Assembly: GCA_046309775.1 (NCBI GenBank)
Contig: JBKCOM010000162.1
Location: forward strand, 14,716 to 78,715
Length of the DNA stretch: 64,000 nucleotides
Source of the DNA: JAIXWP01 sp046309775
GTDB taxonomy: Bacteria; Bacteroidota; Bacteroidia; Flavobacteriales_D; Sanyastnellaceae
Direction of reading: 5' to 3'
The translations under genes were made by a program, and so were the position numbers. The notes beneath the pieces are model-generated. The model was given only the letters and a program-made list of their open reading frames with translations. It made no database searches and was not told where the DNA came from. Positions 52,660 through 61,599 of the stretch are shown piece after piece. How positions within the stretch are numbered: position 1 is the first letter of the stretch; each line of letters opens with the position of its first letter.

Positions 52660-53325
52660 ATGGCCAAAATCCTGATGACCCGACCAAAGGGTTCCTCACC
52701 AAACTTGCTTCAAAAGCTGGAAGCGGCAGGCCATGAATTATTGGAATTTTCTTTTATAAAAACAGAAATTACCCCATTCGATCCCGCTCATATTCAAGAG
52801 GATTGGATTTTCTTTTCTTCTAAGAACGCAGTTAAATCATGTATTTCTGCCGGGGTAAACCTAGAGAATTACAAGCTCGCAAGTGTGGGGGCAAGCACTT
52901 CCAAAATATTAGATCCTTCTCTCAATATCTTATTTGAAGCAAACTCCACAGATGTCGATTCGGAAGCCAAGAGATTTGCTTCAACCGTCGGCGGTGCATC
53001 TGTTTGCTTTCCCTGTTCAAACCGATCCCTGCTCACGTTTGCGAAGTACATTCCTTCGTCTCAAGCAAAGGTGATTGAAGCTTATACCACCTCTATCCAA
53101 GCTATTGGAGCGCCTATGACGAATGTGATATTATTTTCCAGTCCCTCGAATGTAGAAGGGTTTCTGAAACTCAACATCATAATGCCTTCTCAAAAAATCA
53201 TAGCTTTTGGTCCTAGCACTGCCAACTATCTGAAATCACAAGGCATTGCTGTTTTTAAAATACTTGATTCTACTGAAGAAGAGACAATTTTTAGCACAAT
53301 AATCGAGGCAATTGATAGTTTATAA
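52660..53325 (+). CDS. hemD: Uroporphyrinogen-III synthase
   Basis: Cyclises hydroxymethylbilane. 221 residues from ATG 52660, two bases after hemC's stop; an in-frame TTG at 52654 overlaps hemC. The family is poorly conserved: ILMTRPKGSSPNLLQKLEAAGHEL, DWIFFSSKNAVKSC, NVILFSSPSNVEGFL and IIAFGPSTANYLKSQG fit it well. Operon position confirms the call. hemE is not next; an unrelated outer-membrane gene follows. Confidence 0.88.
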   Translation: MAKILMTRPKGSSPNLLQKLEAAGHELLEFSFIKTEITPFDPAHIQEDWIFFSSKNAVKSCISAGVNLENYKLASVGASTSKILDPSLNILFEANSTDVDSEAKRFASTVGGASVCFPCSNRSLLTFAKYIPSSQAKVIEAYTTSIQAIGAPMTNVILFSSPSNVEGFLKLNIIMPSQKIIAFGPSTANYLKSQGIAVFKILDSTEEETIFSTIIEAIDSL

Positions 53326-53349
53326 GGCCGCCTTCCTATTTTTATACCG

Positions 53350-54480
53350 ATGAAAATTCGCCTCTACCTTTTTCTGGTTAGCATTATATATTCAGTTAGC
53401 TCTTCTGCTCAAAACACTGCAGAAAGTGATTTGACGCCCAAATATTCCAATGAATTCCTTACCATTGGTGTCGGAGCCCGCTCACTTGGAATGTCGCTAG
53501 CTCAGGTCGCTTCCGTTGGAGATATCACCGCTGGATACTGGAATCCCGCGGGACTTCTCAACATGAAAGGCGATATACAAGCAGCGGCGATGCACTCAGA
53601 ATATTTCGCTGGAATAGCGAAATATGATTACGCAGCAATCGGCAAGCAACTCGACTCAGTATCTGCCGCCTCTATTTCTTTTATCCGATTCGGTGTAGAC
53701 GATATTCCCAATACCACAGAGCTAATCGATGCAGGTGGAAATATCGACTACAATCGTATCACCACGTTTAGCGCTGCTGACTACGCTTTTATCTTCTCCT
53801 ATGCCCATCGTGGATTGCCTTTTCTTAGATCTGCAAGTAATTTCTCCGCTGCAAACGAACAAGAGGGTTTTCAATGGGGTGCAAGCGCAAAAATCATTTA
53901 TCGTCAAATCGGAGATTTTGCCAATGCTTGGGGCTTTGGTATCGATGCGGGTGTGCAATACCATAAAAACGGATGGCACTTCGGAGCTTCGGCTCGTGAC
54001 GTCACAAGCACGTTCAATGCGTGGAGTTTTTCTTTAGATGAAAGAACGAAAGAAGTCTTTGAACAAACGAATAACGACCTACCGGAAAACGGACTGGAGT
54101 TGACCTTGCCGCGTTTCATTCTCGGTGCCGCAAAATCATTTCAGTTTAATAAAGTGAGCCTCCTCACCGAAATAAACGCTACTGCCACCACCGACGGCAG
54201 AAGGAATACATTGATTTCAAGTCAACCATTTAGCATCGATCCTTCTTTGGGATTTGAAGTTGGGTATATGAACACTGTATTTTTTAGAGGTGGAATGGGC
54301 AATATTCAACGTGTTACAAATTTCGACAATTCTGAAAGCATCGTCATCCAACCCAACATTGGCGTTGGTTTGCGCATCCGTCAATTTTTTATTGATTACG
54401 CTTTATCCGATATCGGAAACGTTTCAGACGTGCTCTACAGCAACGTCTTTTCATTGCGCTACGAATTCCTTAAGAAATAG
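53350..54480 (+). CDS. PorV/PorQ-like outer-membrane protein
   Basis: 376 residues with signal peptide (to SSSAQ, about 21) and FLTIGVGARSLGMSLAQVASVGDITAGYWNPAGLLNM, the plug-like start of PorV/PorQ; amphipathic strands follow to FSLRYEFLKK. Homologues act in type IX secretion. Compared with the copy at 25064 this one has a more typical PorV length. Which, if either, is the core PorV cannot be told here. A TATTTTTA near-promoter with TTG 22 bases upstream precedes the ATG. It overlaps ctaA at the 3-prime end by 11 bases. Confidence 0.85.
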   Translation: MKIRLYLFLVSIIYSVSSSAQNTAESDLTPKYSNEFLTIGVGARSLGMSLAQVASVGDITAGYWNPAGLLNMKGDIQAAAMHSEYFAGIAKYDYAAIGKQLDSVSAASISFIRFGVDDIPNTTELIDAGGNIDYNRITTFSAADYAFIFSYAHRGLPFLRSASNFSAANEQEGFQWGASAKIIYRQIGDFANAWGFGIDAGVQYHKNGWHFGASARDVTSTFNAWSFSLDERTKEVFEQTNNDLPENGLELTLPRFILGAAKSFQFNKVSLLTEINATATTDGRRNTLISSQPFSIDPSLGFEVGYMNTVFFRGGMGNIQRVTNFDNSESIVIQPNIGVGLRIRQFFIDYALSDIGNVSDVLYSNVFSLRYEFLKK

Positions 54481-55507
54481 ATTTTTCTTTACTCCACACT
54501 TGTTGCATAAAATACCATGCACAAGCAAACCAAAGAATGGCGAGGACTAAATGAAGTGGCTGCGCTGGCGCTGGTAAAGCACCGTAGGCTAATATTATTC
54601 CCAACACAATCTCTGCAGCGGTAATAGCAAAAATGCCTTTGAGTGCAAATGGGACTCTAACTAAAGATTTACTTCTAATGAGCATCCAGCCGACAAGCAC
54701 GGCAACAAGAATCGAAAAACTTCTGTGAACTTTGAATATGCTTGGCAACGCATCAATCCAGGTACTTCTATCTTTATTTACCTCAGAAATCACATCTACC
54801 GCTTCGCGCACTTGTGTTCCAAGTAAAACCTGAGCGAATGCAACGACCATTACCACTGCACTCATTATTTTCCAGTAATTCGAATAATTACTCACTTCCA
54901 CCTTGTTCTGTCGGTGACGATAAATTATCATTAGTAATAATGCTACGATGACCACAGAACCAAACATGTGTAAAGTAATTTGTCCTTCATGTAAGCCGCT
55001 ATCCACCACCGTTTTGCCAAGCCACGCCTCGAAGCCCAACATAAAAAGCGTGAGAGAGCTAAGAATAAACGTGATCAAATCACGACGACGCAATAATCCT
55101 ACGATAGACAAAATAAAAAGTATCAATGTCGGCAGCCCAGATAAGGCGCCAATCAATCGATTGATATATTCAATCCATGAATGCACTGGATTGTAAATGG
55201 AGTAGTCATGAACGTCATACATTTCCCAATTTTCACCTTGAAAATCTCCTGACGCCGTAATGTTGTCCTTGGCCACCCAAAAGCGATTTTCACGAAGGAC
55301 CATCATTCCCTTTTTGAAGAATTTGCCTTGCTCGTATGTAAGTTCATCTACATGCGTTGGTGGTATGTAATGCCCAAAACATTTCGGCCAATCAGGACAA
55401 CCCATGCCGCTCCCGCTCATACGAACGATGCTACCTGCTAAAATTACGAGGAAAATTAAAATGAGCGCTATACGCGCCGTCAGGAATATACTTTTCGACT
55501 TCTCCAT
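54470..55507 (-). CDS. ctaA: Haem A synthase (CtaA/COX15)
   Basis: Oxidises haem O to haem A. 345 residues, eight helices; the family pattern GSIVRMSGSGMGCPDWPKCFGHYIPP with its cysteine pair region, then paired haem histidines in EYINRLIGAL, GQITLHMFGS, FKVHRSFSILV and PLHLVLAILW. Start ATG 55507 (TTG at 55516 rejected). A TACTTTTG -7 element lies 6 bases before the ATG, again near-leaderless. Partner of ctaB at 5711. Confidence 0.94.
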   Translation of the reverse strand: MEKSKSIFLTARIALILIFLVILAGSIVRMSGSGMGCPDWPKCFGHYIPPTHVDELTYEQGKFFKKGMMVLRENRFWVAKDNITASGDFQGENWEMYDVHDYSIYNPVHSWIEYINRLIGALSGLPTLILFILSIVGLLRRRDLITFILSSLTLFMLGFEAWLGKTVVDSGLHEGQITLHMFGSVVIVALLLMIIYRHRQNKVEVSNYSNYWKIMSAVVMVVAFAQVLLGTQVREAVDVISEVNKDRSTWIDALPSIFKVHRSFSILVAVLVGWMLIRSKSLVRVPFALKGIFAITAAEIVLGIILAYGALPAPAQPLHLVLAILWFACAWYFMQQVWSKEKSIS

Positions 55508-55572
55508 ACCTGACAAAAGTAACCCCGAACGCGAATGAATGTTCGAAGTTTATCGAATGATTTTGATCAGAG

Positions 55573-56064
55573 TTATCTCACGAAACTCGTGAAGGTCTCA
55601 AGAAGTTTGATGAGCTGAAAAATCTTTCCAAAATCATTGGAGCTAACACCTGCATCGCCAGAGGTACGTGAGGTTTGAATACCTTTATAATCGACAAGTT
55701 CGACACCTTTTACCTGATACATTCCGTCAGCGATTTTGGTGACACACTGAATCATTTCTTTTTCAGAAATCTTAGCAGGATCGAATTCAACGCTTACCAC
55801 ATTCTGGGTGCGGCCCTCGGCAAAGTCTAACTCTGTCAGCTTCACACCTTCAAGCGCTCTCAACTCTTGCTGAATTTTGCCTCCACAACCAGCAGAACAA
55901 GTCATGCCTTCGATTGCCAGATTTGCTACAGTCTTATTCACCTCACTATCCATGGATTTGCGAACTACGGGCACATCTGCTGCCGATTGTTCTGCAGCAG
56001 GTCCAGAACATCCCACAACAAGAAGAATAAGTGCTAATGAGAATAATGAACGAAGTGCTTTCAT
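55573..56064 (-). CDS. Lipoprotein with heavy-metal-associated (HMA) domain
   Basis: 163 residues; lipobox LVVGC (Cys about 19), then an HMA domain about 48-125 with the metal motif GMTCSAGC, followed by KIQQELRALEGV and a VVSVEFDPAKISEKEMIQCV strand-helix typical of CopZ/MerP. A lipid-anchored copper/mercury binding domain on the periplasmic side fits copper handling, and ctaA, sco and DUF420 elsewhere in the window make oxidase maturation attractive, though unproven. A TACTTTTG lies 19 bases before the ATG. Confidence 0.85.
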   Translation of the reverse strand: MKALRSLFSLALILLVVGCSGPAAEQSAADVPVVRKSMDSEVNKTVANLAIEGMTCSAGCGGKIQQELRALEGVKLTELDFAEGRTQNVVSVEFDPAKISEKEMIQCVTKIADGMYQVKGVELVDYKGIQTSRTSGDAGVSSNDFGKIFQLIKLLETFTSFVR

Positions 56065-56125
56065 GACTTTAGATTTTGAAATACAAAAGTATAGGGTTTA
56101 CTCAAAAAATATCCTCGAGAACCGT

Positions 56126-56133
56126 TAATTTTG
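56126..56133 (+). promoter_or_regulatory. -7 element (TAATTTTG) for the EamA transporter gene
   Basis: Exact TAnnTTTG starting at the in-frame stop upstream of the transporter; any transcript would begin around 56139. Strongly limits where translation may start. Confidence 0.4.
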
Positions 56134-56149
56134 TAAAAAATTCCGCTTT

Positions 56150-57046
56150 ATCATTCGACCTAAACATCTTTTTGCGCTGCTACTGCTTTCCATTACGTGG
56201 GGAAGTTCATTTTACCTAATGAAACATGCCATGAAGCCTGATGGAGTCCAGCAAGCGTTCAGATCTGACCAAGTAGCAGCACTTCGATTGAGCATAGCAG
56301 CTTTAGCGCTCTTACCGTTTTCAATTCAAGGGTTGCGCCACATCAAAAAAGAAAATATAAAATGGATTGCTCTTGTTGGCCTCATTGGAAGCGGCATTCC
56401 AGCGTTTTTATTTACCACCTCTCAGACCCATCTCGACAGCAGTGTGGCAGGTATTCTAAATTCCCTGACCCCGCTCTTCACCCTGTTAGTGGGAGTTGTT
56501 CTTTTCAAAAGAGTTACCGAGCCACGTCAGGCTGTGGGAGTGCTTATCGGTCTGGGCGGCGCAGCAGCCCTCATTTCTTTAAAGGGTTTTGAAGCAGATT
56601 CTCAATGGGGCTATGGATTGCTCATTGCCATGGCCACTTTCAGTTACGGGTTAAGTGTCAACGTGGTACAGAGCAAGCTTAAAGAAGTAAAGTCTCTGCA
56701 CATTACCGCTATCTCGCTGCTCATTGCAGGCGTACCTTGCGGAATTTATGCTGTGTACAGTGGCGTGCCTCAGGTGATTACAGAAAATCCTCAAGGCATT
56801 TCCGGGTTGACGTATGTTGGAACGCTTGCTCTTTTGGGCACCGCTATGGCCAATATGTTGTATTTCTGGCTTACGAAGGAGACGTCTGCGCTTTTTGCTT
56901 CTTCAGTCACCTATTTGATGCCCTTGGTAGCCGTGGCCTGGGGACTTGGAGATGGCGAACAGCTCGGAATTCTTCATCTTTTCTGCGGTTTGATCATCCT
57001 TTCTGGGGTTTGGCTGGTGAGCTACAAAAAGAAATCAACAGCCTGA
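56150..57046 (+). CDS. EamA/DMT-family transporter with non-standard start codon
   Basis: Drug/metabolite-superfamily transporter with 10 helices in two EamA repeats. The first helix (HLFALLLLSITWGSSFYLMKHAMK) begins upstream of the first ATG (56219): the frame is open from 56129, but contains no ATG, GTG or TTG before 56219. ATC at 56150 or ATT at 56153 are the likely starts, giving about 298 residues; the ATG would delete most of the conserved WGSSF helix. Second-half motifs: GFEADSQWGYGLLIAMATFSYGLSVN, FWLTKETSALFASSVTYLMPLVA. Substrate unknown. Confidence 0.85.
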   Translation: MIRPKHLFALLLLSITWGSSFYLMKHAMKPDGVQQAFRSDQVAALRLSIAALALLPFSIQGLRHIKKENIKWIALVGLIGSGIPAFLFTTSQTHLDSSVAGILNSLTPLFTLLVGVVLFKRVTEPRQAVGVLIGLGGAAALISLKGFEADSQWGYGLLIAMATFSYGLSVNVVQSKLKEVKSLHITAISLLIAGVPCGIYAVYSGVPQVITENPQGISGLTYVGTLALLGTAMANMLYFWLTKETSALFASSVTYLMPLVAVAWGLGDGEQLGILHLFCGLIILSGVWLVSYKKKSTA

Positions 57047-57058
57047 ATGCTGATAAAT

Positions 57059-57088
57059 TTGGAGTTTCGATAGAAAGTGCTATCTTTG
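57059..57088 (+). promoter_or_regulatory. Promoter of rplU-rpmA
   Basis: TTG (57059-57061), 19-base spacer, TATCTTTG (57081-57088): an ideal Bacteroidota promoter, with a 40-odd base leader before the rplU ATG. Confidence 0.65.
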
Positions 57089-57130
57089 CACCCCTTAAAA
57101 AGTTTTTTTAACCCATAAATCTCAAGCAAC

Positions 57131-57439
57131 ATGTACGCAATTGTAGAGATAGCAGGGCATCAGTACAAAGTACAGAAAGACCAGCAGATCTTTGTAAACC
57201 GTCTGCAGAATGAAGAGGGATCGAAAGTAGATTTCGATCGTGTACTCTTGATCGACGACGGTGGAAAGGTGACTGTAGGCGCCCCAGCTATAGAAGGTAA
57301 AAAGGTGACCGCCAGCGTAGTGAAACACCTCAAAGGAGACAAAGTATTAGTCTTCAAAAAGAAGCGCAGAAAAGGATACCAGAAGAAAAACGGTTTCCGT
57401 GCTTACTTAACAGAAATCAAAATCGACAAAATCGGTTAA
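57131..57439 (+). CDS. rplU: 50S ribosomal protein L21
   Basis: 102 residues of normal length. YAIVEIAGHQYKVQKDQQIFVNRL, then GTKVTVGAP-type and KVLVFKKKRRKGYQKKNGFRAYLTEIKID are the conserved L21 signatures. It is cotranscribed with rpmA in the universal order. Confidence 0.97.
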   Translation: MYAIVEIAGHQYKVQKDQQIFVNRLQNEEGSKVDFDRVLLIDDGGKVTVGAPAIEGKKVTASVVKHLKGDKVLVFKKKRRKGYQKKNGFRAYLTEIKIDKIG

Positions 57440-57466
57440 TTGAACACCTATTAATACCTAAAAGAA

Positions 57467-57727
57467 ATGGCACACAAGAAAGGTGAAGGTAAAGTAAAAA
57501 ACGGTCGCGAATCGGAAAGTAAGCGCCTCGGAGTGAAAATCTACGGTGGTCAGGCTTGTATCGCTGGTAATATTATCGTGCGTCAGCGCGGTACTCGCCA
57601 CAATGCAGGTGTGAACGTTGGTATGGGTAAAGACCATACACTTTTCGCTCTTGTTGATGGAACTGTTGAATTCCGTAAAAAGAAAGATAACAAGTCGTTC
57701 GTAACGGTTATTCCTGCACAGGCATAA
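57467..57727 (+). CDS. rpmA: 50S ribosomal protein L27
   Basis: 86 residues: MAHKKGEGKVKNGRESESKRLGVKIYGGQ and GNIIVRQRGTRHNAGVNVGMGKDHTLFAL. The N-terminus starts at the conserved AHKKG, without the cleavable extension of Firmicutes. 27 bases after rplU. Confidence 0.97.
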   Translation: MAHKKGEGKVKNGRESESKRLGVKIYGGQACIAGNIIVRQRGTRHNAGVNVGMGKDHTLFALVDGTVEFRKKKDNKSFVTVIPAQA

Positions 57728-57754
57728 CCGGGGGTACCGGCTCAATCGATACTT

Positions 57755-57798
57755 AAAACTCCCGGCCCACGCCTTACGTGGTTCGGGAGTTTTTTTTT
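57755..57798 (+). terminator. Terminator of rplU-rpmA
   Basis: ACTCCCG (57758-57764) with CGGGAGT (57784-57790), an inner CCAC/GTGG helix and T9 tail. Confidence 0.9.
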
Positions 57799-57817
57799 AT
57801 TAAAAAAAACTTACTCC

Positions 57818-59095
57818 ATGCTGCAAACCGCATTTATCCGAGAGAATAAAGAAAAAGTGCTAGCAGGCCTTGCTAAGCGCAATAAAGATTTTAGCCCCCA
57901 AATAGAAGAGGTACTAACCCTTGACGAGAAGCGCAGAAAAACTCAAAATGAGTTGGACAGCCTTCTTGCCGAAGCAAATCGCATTGCGAAGGAAATTGGT
58001 GACCTCTTCAAGGCTGGTAAAAAAGATGAAGCCGATGGCCTCAAGGCTCAAACGGCTGACATAAAAGAGAAATCAAAAGCCCTCGAAGCCCAACTCACAG
58101 AACTTGAAGAAGCACAAAAACAAGTGCTTTATCAAATCCCTAACGTTCCATACGAGCAAGTGGTATTTGGTAAATCTGCAGAGGAAAACGTAGAAGTATT
58201 CAGCTGGGGAAGCGCTCCAGATTTGTCTGCCTCAAAAAAACCGCACTGGGAGCTCGCAGCAGAGCATAAACTCATCGACTTTGAACTCGGAGTGAAAATT
58301 ACCGGTGCTGGATTCCCCGTCTATATTGGTGCTGGTGCTCGTCTTCAACGCGCATTGATCAATTTCTTTTTAGACGAGGCGCGCAACGCAGGTTACGTTG
58401 AATACCAACCACCACACATGGTGAATGAAGCCAGTGGATATGGAACTGGTCAATTGCCCGACAAAGAAGGACAGATGTATTACGTAAAGGAAGATGATTT
58501 ATACTTGATTCCAACCGCGGAAGTGCCCCTCACCAACCTTTACCGCGACGTAATTTTAAAAGAAGATGAGTTACCTATATTGATGACGGGCTACACCCCA
58601 TGTTTCCGTAGAGAAGCCGGAAGCTATGGTAAAGACGTGCGCGGACTAAATCGCCTACACCAATTTGACAAAGTAGAAATCGTGCAACTCGCCCACCCAT
58701 CTAAAAGTTATGAAATTTTAGAGACCATGGTCGATCATGTAAAAGGTATCCTTCAAAAGCTTGGACTTCAGTTCCGCATTGTTCGTCTATGCGGTGGTGA
58801 TATGGGATTCACATCAGCCATGACCTACGACTTCGAGGTATACTCTGCCGCTCAAGAACGCTGGTTGGAAGTGAGCTCTACCTCCAACTTTGAAACCTTT
58901 CAGGCAAATCGTTTGAAGTGCCGATTCAAAGGCGCTGACGGTAAGACTCAACTTGTGCATACACTCAATGGCTCAGCGCTCGCTTTGCCGCGAATATTAG
59001 CAGCACTTTTAGAAAACAATCAAACTGCAGAAGGAATCAAGATACCAGCAGCACTTGTTCCGTATACTGGTTTTGAATTTATTGGTAAAAATTAA
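57818..59095 (+). CDS. serS: Seryl-tRNA synthetase
   Basis: Class II aminoacyl-tRNA synthetase. 425 residues: an N-terminal coiled-coil arm (about 27-105) for the tRNA long arm, then the catalytic core with TAEVPLTNLYRDV, motif 2 CFRREAGSYGKDVRGLNRLHQFDKVE and motif 3 LNGSALALPRILAALLENNQ. Start ATG 57818. Downstream of rplU-rpmA but separated by a terminator. Confidence 0.97.
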   Translation: MLQTAFIRENKEKVLAGLAKRNKDFSPQIEEVLTLDEKRRKTQNELDSLLAEANRIAKEIGDLFKAGKKDEADGLKAQTADIKEKSKALEAQLTELEEAQKQVLYQIPNVPYEQVVFGKSAEENVEVFSWGSAPDLSASKKPHWELAAEHKLIDFELGVKITGAGFPVYIGAGARLQRALINFFLDEARNAGYVEYQPPHMVNEASGYGTGQLPDKEGQMYYVKEDDLYLIPTAEVPLTNLYRDVILKEDELPILMTGYTPCFRREAGSYGKDVRGLNRLHQFDKVEIVQLAHPSKSYEILETMVDHVKGILQKLGLQFRIVRLCGGDMGFTSAMTYDFEVYSAAQERWLEVSSTSNFETFQANRLKCRFKGADGKTQLVHTLNGSALALPRILAALLENNQTAEGIKIPAALVPYTGFEFIGKN

Positions 59096-59141
59096 CCGAT
59101 CTTCAATTTTTGCAAAAGGCCAAACCACCTACCTTAGCATT

Positions 59142-59726
59142 ATGCGAAAGTCAATGATAAAACTCACAATCGCCATGTCATGCATGGCGATTGTTTTGTT
59201 CTCATGTTCGAATCTATCCGACCACTCTTCCGATGTGCCCAAGGTAGATTCTATGCTCGTCAAGCTCGACTCATCGATCGCTATGATGAAAAATCTGCTG
59301 CTCGAACCTCTTGATTCTTATCAAGACACCGTCTTGGCAAAAACGGCATATATTCAGGAAAACTTTAGAGGAACGATGAATGATGTTCAGGCGGAAGCCA
59401 TTAGCAAGTATCGTTATACTGTTTCTTCTTTCCCACAGGCTAGTGAGCACCTTATGGATGCACTTTCACAATGTTTGACATCCAAAAACCAAATCAATGA
59501 GCTGAAAAATGTGATTGTCAATAAAGCAACCAAAGATGCTCTGGGCAATGAGATTACCGACATGTACATCAGTGAAGCCTTGAAACAAGAAACCATAGAT
59601 TGTGAAGCTTCTTTGCAAAGCGCCAAAGTATATTCGGAACTATATTTGAGAGCAATAAAAAATTACAACGATACCAAAACGTTCGTGGATTCGTTAGTGC
59701 AACAAATACCCCCCCGTAAACAATGA
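59142..59726 (+). CDS. Putative lipoprotein, mostly helical
   Basis: 194 residues from ATG 59142 with a lipobox (IVLFSC, Cys about 21). The rest is Ser/Asp/Lys-rich and predicted helical, with no domain I recognise. An in-frame earlier start at 59055 lies inside serS. TACCTTAG stands 4 bases before the ATG, a one-mismatch leaderless pattern. Its stop overlaps the TPR gene start by 4 bases, so they act together as an operon. Confidence 0.65.
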   Translation: MRKSMIKLTIAMSCMAIVLFSCSNLSDHSSDVPKVDSMLVKLDSSIAMMKNLLLEPLDSYQDTVLAKTAYIQENFRGTMNDVQAEAISKYRYTVSSFPQASEHLMDALSQCLTSKNQINELKNVIVNKATKDALGNEITDMYISEALKQETIDCEASLQSAKVYSELYLRAIKNYNDTKTFVDSLVQQIPPRKQ

Positions 59727-61579
59727 TGCTCCATCAGACAATCATACTCGCCCGCAAAACTTCATTACTTAAACGCTTACTTTTTCTTCTCCCCATTCTT
59801 ATCTGCAGCTTGCAATCTGCAGCTCAACAAGACATCGAATTAGCTGAATACTACTACGAGAATGGACAATTCGAGCAAGCCAGACTATACTACGATAAAG
59901 TTTATAAGACAAATAAGACCAATAAAGTTTATACCAACTATCTCAATACTCTTATTGCCCTCAATGACTTTGAAGAGGCCGAGAAACTGGTGAAGAAAAA
60001 AATCAAAACAGAAAACGAAGACGGCACTGCATATGTTCAGCTAGGAGATTTGTACAATAAATTCAATAAAAAAGAAGAAGCAAAATCGCAATTCGAAAAA
60101 GCAATATCTTCATTTACCCCTACACGGAATAATACGCTGCGGCTTGCTGGAGAGTTTACTCGGGTCAATGAGCACGCCTACGCACTTAGAACCTATGAGA
60201 AAGGCAAAAAGAATAACTCGGAAGGATATTCTTATTCATTTGAGATCGCTAATGTTTACGGTAATCTTGGGCGCTTTGATGAGATGATAGAATCACTTCT
60301 CGACCTTATTCTTGAATCACCAAGTTATCTTCAAACAGTACAAAACTCTCTTGAGCGCAATCTTCAACTCCAAGAGAATTTCGAAAATCAAGAATTGCTC
60401 AAAGGAAAACTCTTAAAGAGAAATCAGAAGTATCCTGAAAATGTGGAATACAGCGAGATGCTCATCTGGCTTTTTATGCAAAAGAAAGAATTTAGTCTTG
60501 CGCTCACACAGGTGATTGCGCTTGATAAACGCTTAAGTGAATCGGGTTACCGTGTTTACACACTTGCAGAATTGGCCGCGGGTAATAAAGAATATGGCAC
60601 TGCCAAGAAGGCACTCGACTATTTGATATCAAAAGGCCCGGCAACAGAATACTATTTCATGGCGCGCACAGAAAAACTGCAAGTCATGAATCAAGAACTT
60701 AATGAAAGTCCTACATTCAATAAGGCAGCCTACGAGACACTCGCACTAGAATATGAAACTACCATTTCTGAGCTTGGAAAAAAAATCGAGACAGCCACAA
60801 TGCTTAAAGATCTCGCTCACATCTATGCTTTCTTTATTGATAAATCAGATGCTGCGGTAGCCTTGTTGAGAGAGACACTCGAAATTCCTGGGCTATACGG
60901 AAAAGTGCAGGCTTCAGTGAAACTAGAACTTGCTGATGTTTTCGTTTTCCGAAATGAAATTTGGGATGCCTCTTTGCTTTATTCTCAAGTAGAATTAGAC
61001 TTCAAAGAAGACCCATTGGGAGCAGAAGCTCGCTATCGCAATGCTCGTATATCCTATTTCACAGGAGATTTTGAATGGGCACAAGGTCAGCTAGACGCTC
61101 TCAAAGCAAGCACAACAAAACTCATTAGCAATGATGCAATAGACTTATCATTGGTGATTACTGATAATTTTAATATGGACACCATCACCGCGCCCATGGA
61201 GATGTATGCCAGAGCTGATTTGCTTTTGTTTCAAAATAAATTCGATCAAGTAAGCCTCACGCTCGACTCTATTTCTAAAGAATATCCTGCTCACAGTCTT
61301 ACCGACGAAATATTAATGATGCGCGCCAAAATGGCGAAGAGACTCGGAAATATACCACTTGCAATTGAGCTTTATACAAAAGTGATTGACTTTCACTTTA
61401 AGGATATAACAGCGGATAACGCTCTTTTCGAATTAGCAGAAATCCATGAGAAAATTCTCATGGACTCTACTAAAGCGATGACCTATTACGAAAAACTAAT
61501 AACTGACTATCCCGGAAGTTTATTTGTTGTAGAAGCTAGAAAACGTTTCCGTGCATTGCGTGGTGATCAAATCGAATGA
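59723..61579 (+). CDS. Exported TPR-repeat protein
   Basis: 618 residues: signal peptide (to SAAQ, about 34), then about 12-14 tetratricopeptide-like helical pairs (AEYYYENGQFEQARLYYDKVYKTN, NTLIALNDFEEAEKLVKKKI, YVQLGDLYNKFNKKEEAKSQFEKAISS at the N-terminal end; IELYTKVIDFHFKDITADNALFELAEIHEKI at the C-terminal end). Such periplasmic TPR proteins are partners for outer-membrane assembly or surface systems in Bacteroidota. Coupled to the preceding lipoprotein gene. Stop lies in a palindrome (61569-61590). Confidence 0.78.
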   Translation: MMLHQTIILARKTSLLKRLLFLLPILICSLQSAAQQDIELAEYYYENGQFEQARLYYDKVYKTNKTNKVYTNYLNTLIALNDFEEAEKLVKKKIKTENEDGTAYVQLGDLYNKFNKKEEAKSQFEKAISSFTPTRNNTLRLAGEFTRVNEHAYALRTYEKGKKNNSEGYSYSFEIANVYGNLGRFDEMIESLLDLILESPSYLQTVQNSLERNLQLQENFENQELLKGKLLKRNQKYPENVEYSEMLIWLFMQKKEFSLALTQVIALDKRLSESGYRVYTLAELAAGNKEYGTAKKALDYLISKGPATEYYFMARTEKLQVMNQELNESPTFNKAAYETLALEYETTISELGKKIETATMLKDLAHIYAFFIDKSDAAVALLRETLEIPGLYGKVQASVKLELADVFVFRNEIWDASLLYSQVELDFKEDPLGAEARYRNARISYFTGDFEWAQGQLDALKASTTKLISNDAIDLSLVITDNFNMDTITAPMEMYARADLLLFQNKFDQVSLTLDSISKEYPAHSLTDEILMMRAKMAKRLGNIPLAIELYTKVIDFHFKDITADNALFELAEIHEKILMDSTKAMTYYEKLITDYPGSLFVVEARKRFRALRGDQIE

Positions 61580-61593
61580 TCATTCGGTTTTTT
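61569..61593. terminator. Palindrome copy 4, terminator between TPR gene and DUF4097 gene
   Basis: Arms AAATCGAATGA and TCATTCGGTTT around the centre 61579/61580, one U-G pair, then T6. It contains the TPR stop codon (61577-61579) and serves the convergent neighbour. Same stem family as at 12392, 36341, 38553. Confidence 0.7.
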
Positions 61594-61599
61594 CCTTTC

